Under the pieces are notes generated by a model. The model was not told the origin of the DNA. It saw nothing but the letters and a program-made list of their open reading frames with translations, and did no database searches. A stretch of DNA of 64,000 bases from Ifrita kowaldi (taxonomy: Eukaryota > Chordata > Aves > Passeriformes > Cinclosomatidae), in NCBI GenBank assembly GCA_013398055.1, contig VZRS01012070.1, forward strand, positions 546,558 to 610,557, read 5' to 3'. The position numbers and the translations under genes are program-made. Positions 11,330 to 23,070 of this stretch are shown here, one piece after another (position 1 is the first letter of the stretch; each line of letters starts with the position of its first letter).

Positions 11330-14300
11330 TTGGGATGCTTAAGCAGGTGTCTTTGCATTGGGGTGTCATGTGGCCATGCAGTCCTTGCTGAAGCTGGGAG
11401 AAAACACTGTTTCCTTCACTCACATTTTCAGGGAGCTGTTGCTTTGCTCTTGCTGCAGGGATTGTGGCTTAGCTACACCACTGGTTTGGACCAGCTGGTG
11501 AGTATTTACAAACTAGCCTTGGAGTTGTTTTTTCAATCAGAAATTATAAACCCATGATGGGAGGAGATGGGAGAAACTACACAAGCTGCAGTAGTGGGAG
11601 GACAAGCTCAATAATCCTAGTCTTCAAATTCATTTGATTTTTACAAGTGCTCTGCAGTGCTTTAGTGCTAATTGAAGAGATCCAAAGCAATTATCCTCTT
11701 TCAGAAATGAGATACTAATGATGGAGAGCTGAAGCAAGACAAGAGCAAGTGATTAAGCTGATGATAGTGAAGGACTTCTACGTATTTGTTATCATGCAGT
11801 GTACATTATTTGTGCTCACAATATGGCCCTCTCTTGCCCTGGTTTTACATTTTTATTCCAATATGAAGGGATTTAACCAGGATTGCTCATGCAAGTCTTA
11901 GGAAAATACATATGGATATGCAGAGCCCGCCACCAGCTTGTGTAGGTGATTCAATACTTTGATGAAGTTCAGTGATGATACCAGATTTTATAACCCCATC
12001 ACTGGAACATGTTTGGTTACTGGTTTTGCGCTGAAGTAGATAAGAAAGGGGACAGAACTCCTTGTGTCTAACCTGGCTTATTTATAAAAGATCATTCCTA
12101 CACTACTTTTGTATGTATTATCTTCTTCTGGGCATCAACAACATTTTTTGCTGTAATCAGCTCTGAAACTGGACTCCAGTGACATCAGCAGTACTCATTT
12201 GAGCTGAGAACTCTGTGTATCCTTCCACGTTGACAAGTAATATGTTTTTCAAGTAGATTTAAATTTAAACAGTTGCTGTAGTTACGTTGTATATTATTGA
12301 ACATCTCTGCTATAATCTGTATTTATATCACTGCACAGATCAGTCTCTCTCAAACATGACCCAGTGTAGCCTTTCCATGCTTTGTTTACATAGTTAGTGA
12401 CTTGCTTAAAGTCCTTTAGAAAAAAACAGAGGAAAGAACCGGTCTTTCGGTTCACAAAACCCAAAGGTTGGTTTTTCTTTGTGTGCAGTCTTGAAATAAA
12501 GAGTAATGTTTTGTGTGTTTTAGAGAACTGACTGCTGTACTGCAACATACTGCAGGAATATCAGCTCTGCCCTCCTGCTCAAACCTGTGGAGAACACTGG
12601 ATATGCAAGTGTAAGCACGGGCAGATTTTGGCTCGTCATCTTAACAGGAGGAGGCCAGGGTGAGTGCCTCTGCAAAGCTGCAGGGAATGAACACTTCCTC
12701 AGCCTGCTTTATCTAACACCTGGCCATCCATGCCAGCCACCAAAATCTTAAAGCTAGGAAGTCGTACTCTGGCCTTTGTTTCTTGGTTTAGTTCGGGTTT
12801 TTAACCAGTTCTGTGCCTCCACAGTGATGACAAAGAGATGCTGTTGTTATCAGGTGGTGAGAAAGTTCCAAACTTTCTGACCTTTATGATCCTGAGAGCA
12901 TAGGCACTCTGTCTGGGCAAGAGCTGGAAATAAACCCAGTGGAGCAAGGCAGCCCCTCCAGCTGTTACTCAGAGCTCTGTGCAGTTTGTTTTGGATTCTT
13001 CAGCTGATCTTGCAGTCTACTTTTGGGCACATCTTTTTGTTTTGCAAATGCATATCCAGAGTAAAAGTGGCTTTTGTCTGTAAGTGTCAGTCATGTGGGA
13101 CAGCACTACTTAGGTCTGAAAAATGTAGGTTGTCCTGGAGAGGAATAGGAATACTTTGCAATGCTGCTTCTATCATTACCTGTATCACTGTGTAAATACA
13201 CAAGAAGTGACTGCCTCCCTGTCCTGCTAGTCAGGACACAGATGTGGAAAGGGATGCTCCAGTGTGGCTCTCAGATAACTTCTCTGTGAGGTTTTTAGGA
13301 TGTCCCCATTTCTGCTCTGCCTGCTGCAGTGCTCGTGCTCTCTGTAACCACTTATTCACACCATACTTGTGTGTGTACCCAGCAAAAGCTCACATCAATG
13401 TGTGTGGCTTGAGCTCCTCTCACAGCACCCTGCTGGGGCTGTCCAGCTGCAGAGCTGCTACATGCTCCTCTTCCCCTCTTCCCCTTCCTTCTCTCTTTTC
13501 CTTGAGAAAGAACTTCTCAAAGCACAGAAGGAGAACCTAAAATATCTGTGCAGATTCATCCTTCGTGTTCCCTGTTACAAAATTTTTCTAAGTGCCACCT
13601 TTTTCCTCCAAAAAAGCTTTTTCATTTTTTCCCCCACTCATGGTGGCTACTCTCCAGGCCTTGAAACGTTTAGTGGTTGGTTTCCTAAATAAGGCTGACC
13701 ACTTTTGTAACTCTTGAAGGCTTTGTAATTCAGCTATTGATCAGCAGGGGAAGCAAGCTCTTGAAGCTGCCCGTGCTTGGCTCAGAGGTGCAGCATGGAG
13801 GTGTATGAGCTGAGCCTTGCAATATCTCTGCACTCTGAAAAATCCAGCTTGTCTTCTTAAATGGGAAACCAAGGCACTGACACTGTGTGACCTTTACCCA
13901 GACTGATGGCAGAAGACTGTTAAAATGTTGCTGTGCTTTATTTCCATCTCTGGGCACAGTCCCTAGCCTGATCTCTCAGAACTTTGTCCGGGTCGAGAAT
14001 CTAATCCAGTTCCCACAGTGGTCAATCATGTGTTCTGATGCTTTTTGTCTAAGCACAGTACCCCATGTTTGGAGCCAATTATGGAGGGCTCCTACACCAC
14101 CCAGCTAGAGTACAAAGACTGGATAGGCAAGCAGGCAGCAACTGGGAGAGAAGACAACTAGATAAAGGAGGGTTAGTGAAATAAGGTGGTGGTAGAATTT
14201 ATCACTAGCTTTTTAAAAGCTACTTTCTGATTTTAGCAGTGCACCTCTGGTGATGCAACTCTTTGCCAACACAGTGTCCCTACAGAGACAACATAAATTC

Positions 14301-14780
14301 ATAAATGGCATTCAAAACCTGTCCAGATTCTTTATTATAAGGGAGCTAAACACCTACCCCCCGACTGTCCTGCAGAGGTTCCTGTGGGCACCACAAATAC
14401 ATTTGGCTTGCACCTCCAGCCTGCAGCCGTGCTAGAGCAGGATCTTATGGACATTTATGAGGTTGCAGCAGGAAAGCAGGCACTGGCAATGTCACGAGGA
14501 CTGGGGTGCTCAGTCCAGCTCTGGGATAGGGGATTGTACACTTGCTGGGGTGAGAAGTGTGTGGATACATGGTGGGAGCAAAAGGGACATGTTCCTCAAA
14601 CCCACACATCTTTTCACGTGTCTCCATGCCATCAATGCAAAAGATGCAAAAAAGTGAAGAAAAACATCTCCCACAAAAGCTCAGCATGGTTTGGGTTGGC
14701 TGTCACAGAGCTTGAGACAGACCCCTGCAGTGCTCCGGTTGAAGGTCTACCAATCCTCATTTTCTCTGTCTCTTTGGCAG

Positions 14781-14945
14781 GAATAGTCCAGCCAGTCCAT
14801 CTCCCACCACTTCTACATCACATGAAAGAACTGGCATCAAGCTGTCTTACAGCTATGTCAGAAATCTTGCCAATCTTGCCCAGAATGCAGTAAAACATTG
14901 TCTTTCTCTTCCATCATCAAAATAAATCAGTAAGCGTGCTCAAAT
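14781..14945 (+). ncRNA. candidate terminal exon of an unknown transcript
   Basis: A strong pyrimidine tract and acceptor (TTTCTCTGTCTCTTTGGCAG, ending 14780) is followed 141 bases later by a canonical poly-A signal AATAAA at 14921-14926, and then by a GT-rich stretch near 14955-14970 of the sort seen after cleavage sites. These three signals are correctly ordered for a last exon on the plus strand. A 169-codon frame (14384-14893) runs across the acceptor and stops 28 bases before the signal, but its peptide is not recognised. It could be chance, a lncRNA exon or an early-terminated SYN3 leader transcript. Confidence 0.25.
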
Positions 14946-15195
14946 TCTTGGCTTAGTCTTTGTGTTGCTACATGAGGTGGGCACATATGGTTAGAAAGCA
15001 AATGAACTACACAAAGGCAAATTACAGGTTTTATTTCTCCAGTTATCTGCTGTTCACACCATCAGGTTAAGTAAATTTCAAGTTTACGATAAGGGGTTCC
15101 TTGCCATCTGGGGAGAACCTGGGAAACTGGAATATAGCAGTGCCTGGGATGATGCAAGGGGAAGAAATGAAGCAGAGACAAATGGCAGCAAAGTT

Positions 15196-15305
15196 TAGAT
15201 TTATATTAGTATATATTTTAGTATTATATAGTATATAATAGTATATAGTATATTATATAGTATATCTATATTATATATAGATTTATATTAGTATATATAT
15301 TAGTA
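15196..15305 (+). repeat. AT-rich low-complexity tract with a repeated 21-base segment
   Basis: The tract is almost only A and T with scattered G (TATAGTATATT units). A 21-base segment beginning TAGATTTATATTAG occurs at 15196-15216 and again at 15278-15298. Between them the sequence is partly self-complementary. Confidence 0.85.
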
Positions 15306-17230
15306 CTACAGAGGGTTTAGAGGACCTTAGATGTTTGAAGGAAGACTTTTTAACTGCTAGAAGCATAGAACATTTGGGAAAGAAATTGAATTTTTGTGGC
15401 ACCTTAAAATGAATTACAAGCATAGATGCAAGAATTATGAAGTTGTGTTTGAAGACTTGTTATTTGGAAATATGCAATAGATTTTTGTCTTATAAACATA
15501 CCAAAAGTAATATAATTTGTGCTCCAAACAGAAGATCTTTCTTATCATTATCAGTTAACTAATAATTATCTATTTGATGTATATTATAATCTCTTAGTTA
15601 ATTGTTTCTTCCTGTTTCACAGCTCGTAGCACTTTTTTTCCCCACAACATATCTAGTTTGCTCTATGGTAATGAAATATTTTGTTTACAAGCATTTTTAA
15701 TAATCAGTCTATTGTGGCAGAACTGAAATAGAGTAGAAAGAAAATGGCACAGAAATGAGGAAGTGTTTGTGATCACAACCATTAGCACTGGGCAAGCTGC
15801 TGCAGTTTCCTCTGAGACCCTGTGAGTTGTCAGTCCCTGAGGCACCTCTTATCTGGATGAGCTCTAATGCATATTGGCAGGCCCTACATATTAAATACAC
15901 CCAGCTTCTTGATTTTATTCAGATCAGCACTCTTCAAAGCAGCACGCCTCTCAGCTGAAGGAAATCCCTGCTCTATTAATGGCGTGTCTGGTGCCACTTT
16001 CACTCTTATCACCATGAAATCAGGACTTGTACGGGTGCTGCAGGACGCTTGGAGCATGTCTCACAACACACAACATAAACTGCATCAGATCCAAGACTGG
16101 GAAGGAAAAAAGACAGGACCTTTTGAGCCCTGCTTTCTTCCTTCTTACAAGTTCATCCTCTTAATATGCAGAGCATTTATCTCTACAAACTCTGGTTTGT
16201 GCTGCTGTCTCCTGCTTTCCTTTACTATCAGCCTTAATGGAAGCATTAGTGTCGCTGTTGCTTGGGGGAGGAATGACCACAGTACTTCTGGGAAACAAGA
16301 AATGCAGCCAGGATGCAAACTCAACTGACTTTCAGATGGAGATGGCTCTGTGGCAGTCAAGGATTAGACACACTGCCTGCTCCAGCTGAGCTGGGTCTGG
16401 CTTTGCTGATAAGCAATTACTGATGTTGAACAGAGGCCACGAAAGGCCTCCATAAGCTCGTTGACAAGAGGCTATTACCACTGAGACAGCCCCACAGCCA
16501 TTAGGTGCCAGTAGGATTTCCAAAGTGAGACTAAAATGAGGAAGTAATACATTGTTTCCAAGAAGTAGCGCATCATAATTTGTTCTTGGGGGATATTAAA
16601 GCAAGAGAGTATTATCATAATAGTCGGATTTATTTTTCACTAGAAAATTTTTCACTATTGTTCGGGGCTTTAGTCATCTTCCCTTGCGATCTACTTGAAA
16701 GTCTGATGATCTTACAGCGACATTTTGTCACTTCAGATTGTTTTTCCCCATCTTCTTTTCCTCACTTGCCCTTATGAAATAACAGGCAAAAGAGGAAGCA
16801 AGCTAACTCATTTGCTGTGCAAATGAGGGTGTAGCTCTTGGGAAGTGGTCCCATTTGCACTTGGTTTGTTATGCACACCCCCACTATCTTCAGGAGATAA
16901 GGCAATCCCCCTACCACGAAACTGCGATGTAGAAAGCACTGGCAGCTTTGCAAAAGGAAAACACAAGTAAGATTTGTGAAAGCCAGACTTCCAGTTAAAT
17001 AGCCACCCAAGCAAGCAGAGAGGATTTTTTTAAAGGTCTACAGGAATGTAGTAATAAGACAATGGAATCATTGCACCTTTCTATGTTTCAGTGGCCTAAT
17101 GAAGCATGTTGAACATCGTGAAGTTATTTGCTTCTGACAGAGAGATGTCCTGCCATCTCTGACAATCTCTCTGTTTGAACAGAGAAAGCGAATGCTCAAG
17201 AGACTGACTTCTTGTGAAAATCCACGGCAG

Positions 17231-17286
17231 GCTGGGATGGAACTAGATGACCTTTAAGACCCCTTCCAGGGCGTTCTCTGATTCTG
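17231..17286 (+). mobile_element. short CR1 3'-end remnant
   Basis: GGGATGGAACTAGATGACCT then TTAAGACCCCTTCCAGGGCG and TTCTCTGATTCT follow the last 50 or so bases of CR1, in plus orientation. It is an old, heavily shortened copy. Confidence 0.6.
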
Positions 17287-18899
17287 GTGAGCTGCTGTCT
17301 AACACAGAGCAGGAGGCTCGGGCTCTGTGTAGGATTATTGTCCTAATAACTGTTTCTGCTCCCCTGCCCTGGCACTCCCTCCAGCTGCAGGCCCCTGACT
17401 TCTTGCAATTGCCTCAAAAGACACCATATGGCTCTGCTGGTGTCAGTGGAATTTGTGCTGTAGTTCTATATGCTCTGGAAAATTTAAACCAGTGTCTACA
17501 TTAGGGCTGTGTTCTGTTGCTGGTGTTTGGGAAAGCTCTCTGCAAACTGAAAACCAGCATGGAAACTCTGCTTCCCTCTGTTCTTTGGGCTGGCATACAG
17601 TCTTTCCAACTCTTATGCTTTTTGCAGGTGCTTCAGGTATACAAAACGTGGAATATTTGGTGGGGTATCCTTTTCCTTTTCTTATTCTAACCCGTATTGT
17701 TGTGATTTCCTGATTTACGGAATTTCAACTGTTGCTGAAAAATACCAAGAAATGTTTAAACATGTGAACCTCTTGAATCCAGCACTGTGACAAATGAATC
17801 AAAAATCTAACAAAAATTCTAATTAATTTCAGAACAATTTGTTTTATTCTGCTTTCCATTCTTCCCCAGAAATGCCAAGTTATGCCAAGTTTGGGAATGC
17901 TGAAGCCATTCAGGGTGAAACACTGAAAGCTTGACAGCAACAAATAATCTCTTGCTTTCCTCTTTACCAAAATACACTAGAAATGTGGAAAATATACTTT
18001 TTAAAAATATGCTCTATGTGGAAAGCCATCCAGCTGTATTTTGAGTTTCCTGATACGGCTGTCCCTCCACAGAAGCTGACTCCCACGTTATGTCAGTATG
18101 CCTGAAGGCAGACAGGGATCTATGGGAATGTATTAAAACTTGAATGTATGCTGAAGGCTGTCTGCAAAATGGATGTAAGGGGCGTAAGTCAGTGGTTGTT
18201 GCCAGGTGAGGAACATCCCCTCACCTTCCCACCCACCCACCGTGGGGCAGGAGGAAGTGTACAGTCCCTTACGGTGAGGTGGGGGGATAATCCCTCTGCA
18301 TTGTTTTTCCATCCTGCTGTGCCCAGCATTGCTCTGTTGAGGCTGTCAAGAGCAGCAATCAGATTCAGACTGGCGTGGCCATGTCAGTTCATTACCTGAC
18401 AGCATGAGATAACAAGCTCAGGGGAAATCTAAGCATATTAACAACTATCAGCCAGCTGAGCTGGGTTCCCTCCAGACACTACCGCACATCAGAAAGTAAC
18501 CCCACAAGAGGTTTAAGTGAACATTTTGTTCTTGTTTTCTAACACATGTCAACAGGTTTTCTGAGATAGCTTGCATCTCCATGGAGTATATCCTTGAGAG
18601 AAAGCAGGTGGGTGCCTGGCTGCTGTCAGTGTGCTGAGTGAGTAGATTGCATATCCTCCCTTGCTCTTCCAAAAATATCAACCAGGAAGTTTAACTGTGT
18701 GTTAGTAAGGGACTAACAGTGCCAGCCTCTTGGCTGTTGTTTTCAAGGTCAGCTCTAATTGACCTTCCTCTTGCCTCATTTAGTCGCTCACAGTGTTCCC
18801 TTTTGATTCCCTGATGGTGCTCACGTTGTTGGGATTTCTGTGTGTTCCTGCATTGTCTTCTGGTTAAGCCGATTCCTGCTTACTTCCTCCCTTTCTGCT

Positions 18900-18960
18900 T
18901 GTGCCTTCTCCTCCTCCTCCTCTCCCCATCTCTCTTGCCTGCTCTCTTTCCTCAGGACTC
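18900..18960 (+). repeat. CT-rich low-complexity stretch
   Basis: TCTCCTCCTCCTCCTCTCC and neighbouring pyrimidines form an imperfect TCC repeat. No associated gene was found. Confidence 0.7.
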
Positions 18961-19672
18961 ACTCATTCTCCTGTGCCTTGGTTATTATTTCCCCACCCTG
19001 CAGTACAGACCAGATCCCCAACCTGCAGCTCCACGCCCCGATGCTGTTTTCCCAGCTAGCTTTCAGGAGCAGCTGTTTCACTCAGCAGCAGATGACTCCT
19101 GCACTGTGAGAAGCAGCTGCTTGTCTTGCAACTTGAGGAACTCCACAGGAGCTGTTGCCTGGTCTGGAAGCAGCCCATGGGCTGTATTTCCAGCTGTGCA
19201 GGGAGCTCCCTTCTGGCAGGCAAGTTTGTGCCTGGCACTGCATTAAGTAGGTGGTGTGCCTCCGTGTGAGCCATAGGAGCACTGGTGTACACAGAGAACG
19301 TAAGACTTGATGGTGTTGAGCCAGCAGCTCTCCTGCCTGTGGCTCTGGAGTGACAAAATACCACTCAGCAGATCTGTCTTGCTTCTGATGGAGGTGTAGG
19401 CTCCTGGTGTTGTTAAAATTGCAGCCCCGCTCACTTGCTAGGGTAGGATCTGTACATGTGCTGGGCGGATGCTGTGCTGCATGAGAGCTACAGAGCCAGA
19501 TTTGGCCTGACAGGCTGAGCCCTCAGGAAGTCCACAGAGAGTTTCAAGCAGTAGGAAAATGAGGACCTAACCTACTCAGCCTGTGCCTGTATGAAAACAC
19601 CTACTTCTGAAAGTTAAATAACAGTAAGTGTGAGTGATGCAGAAGCAGACTATGAGGTTTTCCAGTAAGCAA

Positions 19673-19719
19673 AGCAGTGCAAACTGCTGGCAGAAAACCT
19701 CCTGGCAGTTTGCACTGCT
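19673..19719. repeat. inverted repeat forming a 14-bp hairpin
   Basis: AGCAGTGCAAACTG (19673-19686) is matched exactly by its reverse complement CAGTTTGCACTGCT (19706-19719), with a 19-base loop. Four more outer pairs (GCAA with TTGC) can form across a four-base bulge. The inner loop also contains CTGGCAG twice. The size is between a small transposon remnant and a microRNA precursor; I do not recognise a known microRNA. Confidence 0.7.
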
Positions 19720-22365
19720 CGCATTGCGGAGAAGATCTCCTCTGTGGTGACACTAATGGCAATTGACAAATCGATACAGCGAAGCCACCAACAACTTCAT
19801 TTAAAAAAAAAGATAAAATCTATTTTAATTACATTATCCAGATCATTAGAAAAATGTGTGTAATGAGTAGAGGACAGTCTGTGCCATCACTCTGAGATAC
19901 TCAAAGTTGCAGGTCCTGACAGGAACCCCAGAGTGGAGCCAGGCATTACCCTCTGCTGCAGCAGGGTCATCCTGTTTGATTTCAACCTCCGTGTGCTTTG
20001 CCAGAGGGAGATTTCCCTGTGACATCAATGCTTAGGTTTCCTCTCCTTCCTTCCCAAGCCAACGGCATGCAGCCCAGTCTTAGCAGATAGTGGAGGCTGT
20101 GCCAACCGCAGAGGGAAAGGCCAGACTAAGTGTAACATCCCAAACTCTCTAGACAAGAGAGTTTTGCCAGCTCCCAGCATCTCCTGGGCAACATCTTCTA
20201 CTACAAAACTCCTCGTGGAAAAAAATGACAGGTCACAGCAAATATTGTTGTTTAAAAGGCTCCAGGAGGAAAGTGGTCGTGGCCTTGCACTAAGTATGAT
20301 AAATTGTTTAGTGCAAGCACTGGCCACAATTTGGGAAGTTCCACTGCAGAGGAAACCTGTGTGCCTTCCATGCATGTCATGGGATACTCTGGCTCTACCC
20401 AGCTTTGGGACACCCTAGGTCATGAGCCTCCATGCTGTTCTTCCCTCACTGCAGGGCACAGCAGAGACATTTGCCCATTTATGTACTTGCTGGTGCTTTG
20501 CAAGGTACCCATGTTCATTTGGAGAGTGCAAATCTCTGGGAGGAGGAAGCAGCTATGCAAGCACCTGGCAGTGGGGGAGAAGCACCTTTCACGAACATGC
20601 AAGTCCTTATGGACCCTGTCCCAAGGATATTGGCTGGTGACAAGAGCCTTGTCCAGCCTGTGTGGCTGGGGCCAGGTTCCCTCCCGTGGCTGAGAGCTGC
20701 CACAGCAGGAACCAGCAGCTCTATGACGTTTGTGTAAGTCGTGCAAAGAGCAGGTGTCTTGTGCTACAGATGCTTCTCCCAAGACCAGCACCACACTTAT
20801 GCCCTACACCTTGCCAGTTAGCACCAAGGCCTAGAAGAGAGTACACACCTGATTACTGCACACAGTAATGGAATACTAATTTGGACCCCTTCTGACAGTA
20901 GACAAATCTCTGGGATGCTCCTCTTTAACCAGGACTGCACCTACTCTTGAGTGGACTGTCACCCAAGGAAGGGGATTTCTCTTTTTTGTGTTATGCAAGG
21001 AGTAAGCACAGGTTCCTGAGCAGAGGACAGCACAGCACATTTTTACCCAGTCTGTGGTATATAAATCCCCTAAAACCTTTGTAGGCTGTACCACCCAGGT
21101 CATCCTGGACAGGTAACAGTGGATTGCTCTGTGCTGGCCCTCACCGTTCCTGCAGCAGGACAAGTGTTGTGCCGGTGTTTATATGAGGTGAGTAGCAAGC
21201 TCATAGTTCCTGGGCACTCTCCATTACCTGCTTTTTGGAACAATTGCTGCAGAACCAATCAGTGCTACCAAAGTGCTCCCTGGTGTGTGTCTGCTGATGT
21301 TGTGCAGTCACCAGGTGCGCCAGGCCCAGGCGGGAAGTCAGCACAATACCCCGAGATACATTATCGACTGTAGATGTGGCAGGAAGTCATTGAAGATTTC
21401 CTGAGCCATTCCCTGGGAAAAGACCACCTCCAGCCTCCAGCAAAGTCAGAGGACTTGCACTGCCAGGGCTTAGAAATCAAAAGAAAAATTACTCTAACAA
21501 GCCAATGTCAGCAGCTCCAGCAGGGAGCCCTGTGCTCCAGATGGATCCTATGCCCACAGAGTCAGGGTGGTGATGGATGATGAGATCTGGGGACATGTGC
21601 CAAGGGGCTCTTCGTAGCTTGCTCATCTGAGCCTCCCTAAAGGTTTGGGGCTATGAGAGGTACGGACACGGACGGTCTGAATCCTTTGTGTGTAAAGCTT
21701 TGTAAATCCCTGTAGGTGAAAAATGAGAGCTTATTTTAAGAAAGCTGTTTGATTGCTCCATGAGCTCTCACCCACAGCTCCAGGAGGGAGACTCACAATG
21801 AGCTGTCTTGGACAACTGGGAAAAGACAATTTTCTGCCATCAGGAAGCAATCAGAGTTTGGGACAAGAGGGTGAACAGTAAGGGAGACAAAGCCAGGTGA
21901 AGGCAAGCAGCTCCAGTATCTCTAGGGGGTCATTCAAAGAAACTTGAAGGGGGTCAGGCATAATTTAAACAATGATACCAAGAATGCATGTGGCTCATCT
22001 CACTTGATGTATGGGATAACTCTCTTTTTTGTTGCTGCAAATATGTATGTCTTGAAAAACATTTGTGTTTTACCAGCAATAATTTTCTTCTGTTTTTCCC
22101 CTAAATCTCACCAACCAAGACTCAAAGGCTGTCTTAGCAGATAAAAATTTCTGGGGAAATTACTGTGGAAGTCTGTTTTCTGGGATGTGCCTAGAGGTGA
22201 AAATTTTTTTAAACTGTGAGATTATTTAACTGCTGAAATACTTAGTATTCTGAGTAAAAACAAAGTCATCATACCATGGTCGGGGAGAAGAGTCAAATAC
22301 TTATATTTCACAGTGTTTGTTTACTCACTTGAAGAGATGAACTGAATAGAGAGATCTTTCTTACT

Positions 22366-22392
22366 AAAACAAAACAAACAAACAAAAAAACC
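22366..22392 (+). repeat. AAAC-type simple repeat
   Basis: ACAAAACAAACAAACAAAA with a trailing A and C run; short microsatellite close to the first SYN3 coding exon. Confidence 0.8.
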
Positions 22393-22570
22393 CCCATAAA
22401 CACCAACAAGAGAGGAAAAAATGCGTGAAGATTAGACAGCCAAGCTTCTAGAGTGGAATACTGCATAGCAACCAGCAGTCCATTCTTCTCTTGTTGATTA
22501 ACATCTAAGAGACCAAAAGGGGTTTTCTTATCTCAGTCTCACATCCATGTCTTTGGTTCTCTTCCCACAG

Positions 22571-22753
22571 GTGAGAAAGAAAACATAGCTGAAAAAATCA
22601 GGCACATTTCTCCAGCAGGATTTCAAGGGGGAAAGCCTGCCTGCTGGGACTGTAAGGAGGTACCCAAAGGGACACAGGGACACCCTCCAGGACCGGTAAC
22701 AGCACTGTTCAGCCTTGCTCTTGCTGAGGAAGTTTCCGCACAGCGCTGCGACC
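22571..22753 (+). other. SYN3: probable 5'-UTR part of first coding exon
   Basis: A pyrimidine-rich stretch ending TTCCCACAG at 22562-22570 makes a good splice acceptor just upstream of the SYN3 start codon. If it is used, 183 bases of leader precede the ATG in this exon, and the promoter with one or more non-coding exons lies further upstream. The leader contains no ATG, so no upstream reading frame competes with the start. An in-frame stop TAA at 22697-22699 closes the SYN3 frame upstream. The acceptor is followed directly by GTGAGA, which resembles a donor. An alternative is a nearby acceptor at 22534-22535, or a transcription start inside this segment. RNA data would decide. Confidence 0.5.
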
Positions 22754-23070
22754 ATGAATTTCCTCCGGCGGCGTCTCTCAGACAGCAGTTTCGTGGCAAA
22801 CCTGCCCAATGGCTACATGATGGACTTGCAGCGCCCCGACAGCTCCACGAGCTCCCCGGTTTCTCCCGCCACGGAGAGGAAGCATCTGCAACCACCCCAA
22901 CCCTCGCACTCTTCCTCCACCGGCAGCAGCATCTTCAGCTCCATCTCCAGCGCCATGAAGCAAACCACGCAAGCGGCCGCGGGGCTGATCGATCACTCGG
23001 CCGGCCCCGCGCCCCCCGTGGCACAGAAACCCAAGATCCTCCTGGTGATCGATGACGCGCACACGGACTG
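22754..23070 (+). CDS. SYN3: SYN3 coding exon 1 (residues 1-105 plus two bases of Trp106)
   Basis: The exon begins at ATG 22754, which has A at -3 and an in-frame TAA 57 bases upstream, so a longer amino end is not available from an ATG. It encodes the whole A domain, starting MNFLRRRLSDSSF. Ser9 lies in the RRRLS context that PKA and CaM kinase I phosphorylate in all synapsins; in synapsin I this releases the protein from vesicles. The conserved NLPNGYM follows at 16-22. Residues 29-91 are the low-complexity B linker, rich in Ser and Pro (SSPVSP, SSIFSSISSAMKQT). The C domain opens with KPKILLVIDDAHTDW from about 92. The donor GTAAGT is at 23071; the exon ends after the second base of the Trp106 codon (phase 2). 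The exon is GC- and CpG-rich compared with the surrounding introns. Confidence 0.97.

Larger units (their letters stand above)
11095..22570. other. non-coding upstream region or 5'-UTR intron, right part
   Basis: No coding exon is recognised. Structured elements in it are a 28-base tandem duplication at 11274-11329, a candidate non-coding terminal exon at 14781-14945, an AT-rich tract at 15196-15305, a short CR1 3' remnant at 17231-17286, a CT-rich stretch near 18900-18960, a hairpin at 19673-19719 and an AAAC-rich tract at 22366-22392. The region ends at the probable acceptor for the first coding exon of SYN3. Confidence 0.6.

Noticed and set aside
15867..16328. 153-codon plus-strand frame as a coding exon
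   Set aside because: Composition is that of random intron translation and no similarity is recognised; no convincing splice sites frame it.
22715..22753. Amino-terminal extension of SYN3 by 13 residues from an upstream TTG
   Set aside because: It has no ATG, synapsins start with MNFLRRRLSDS or a near match, and the ATG at 22754 has A at -3.
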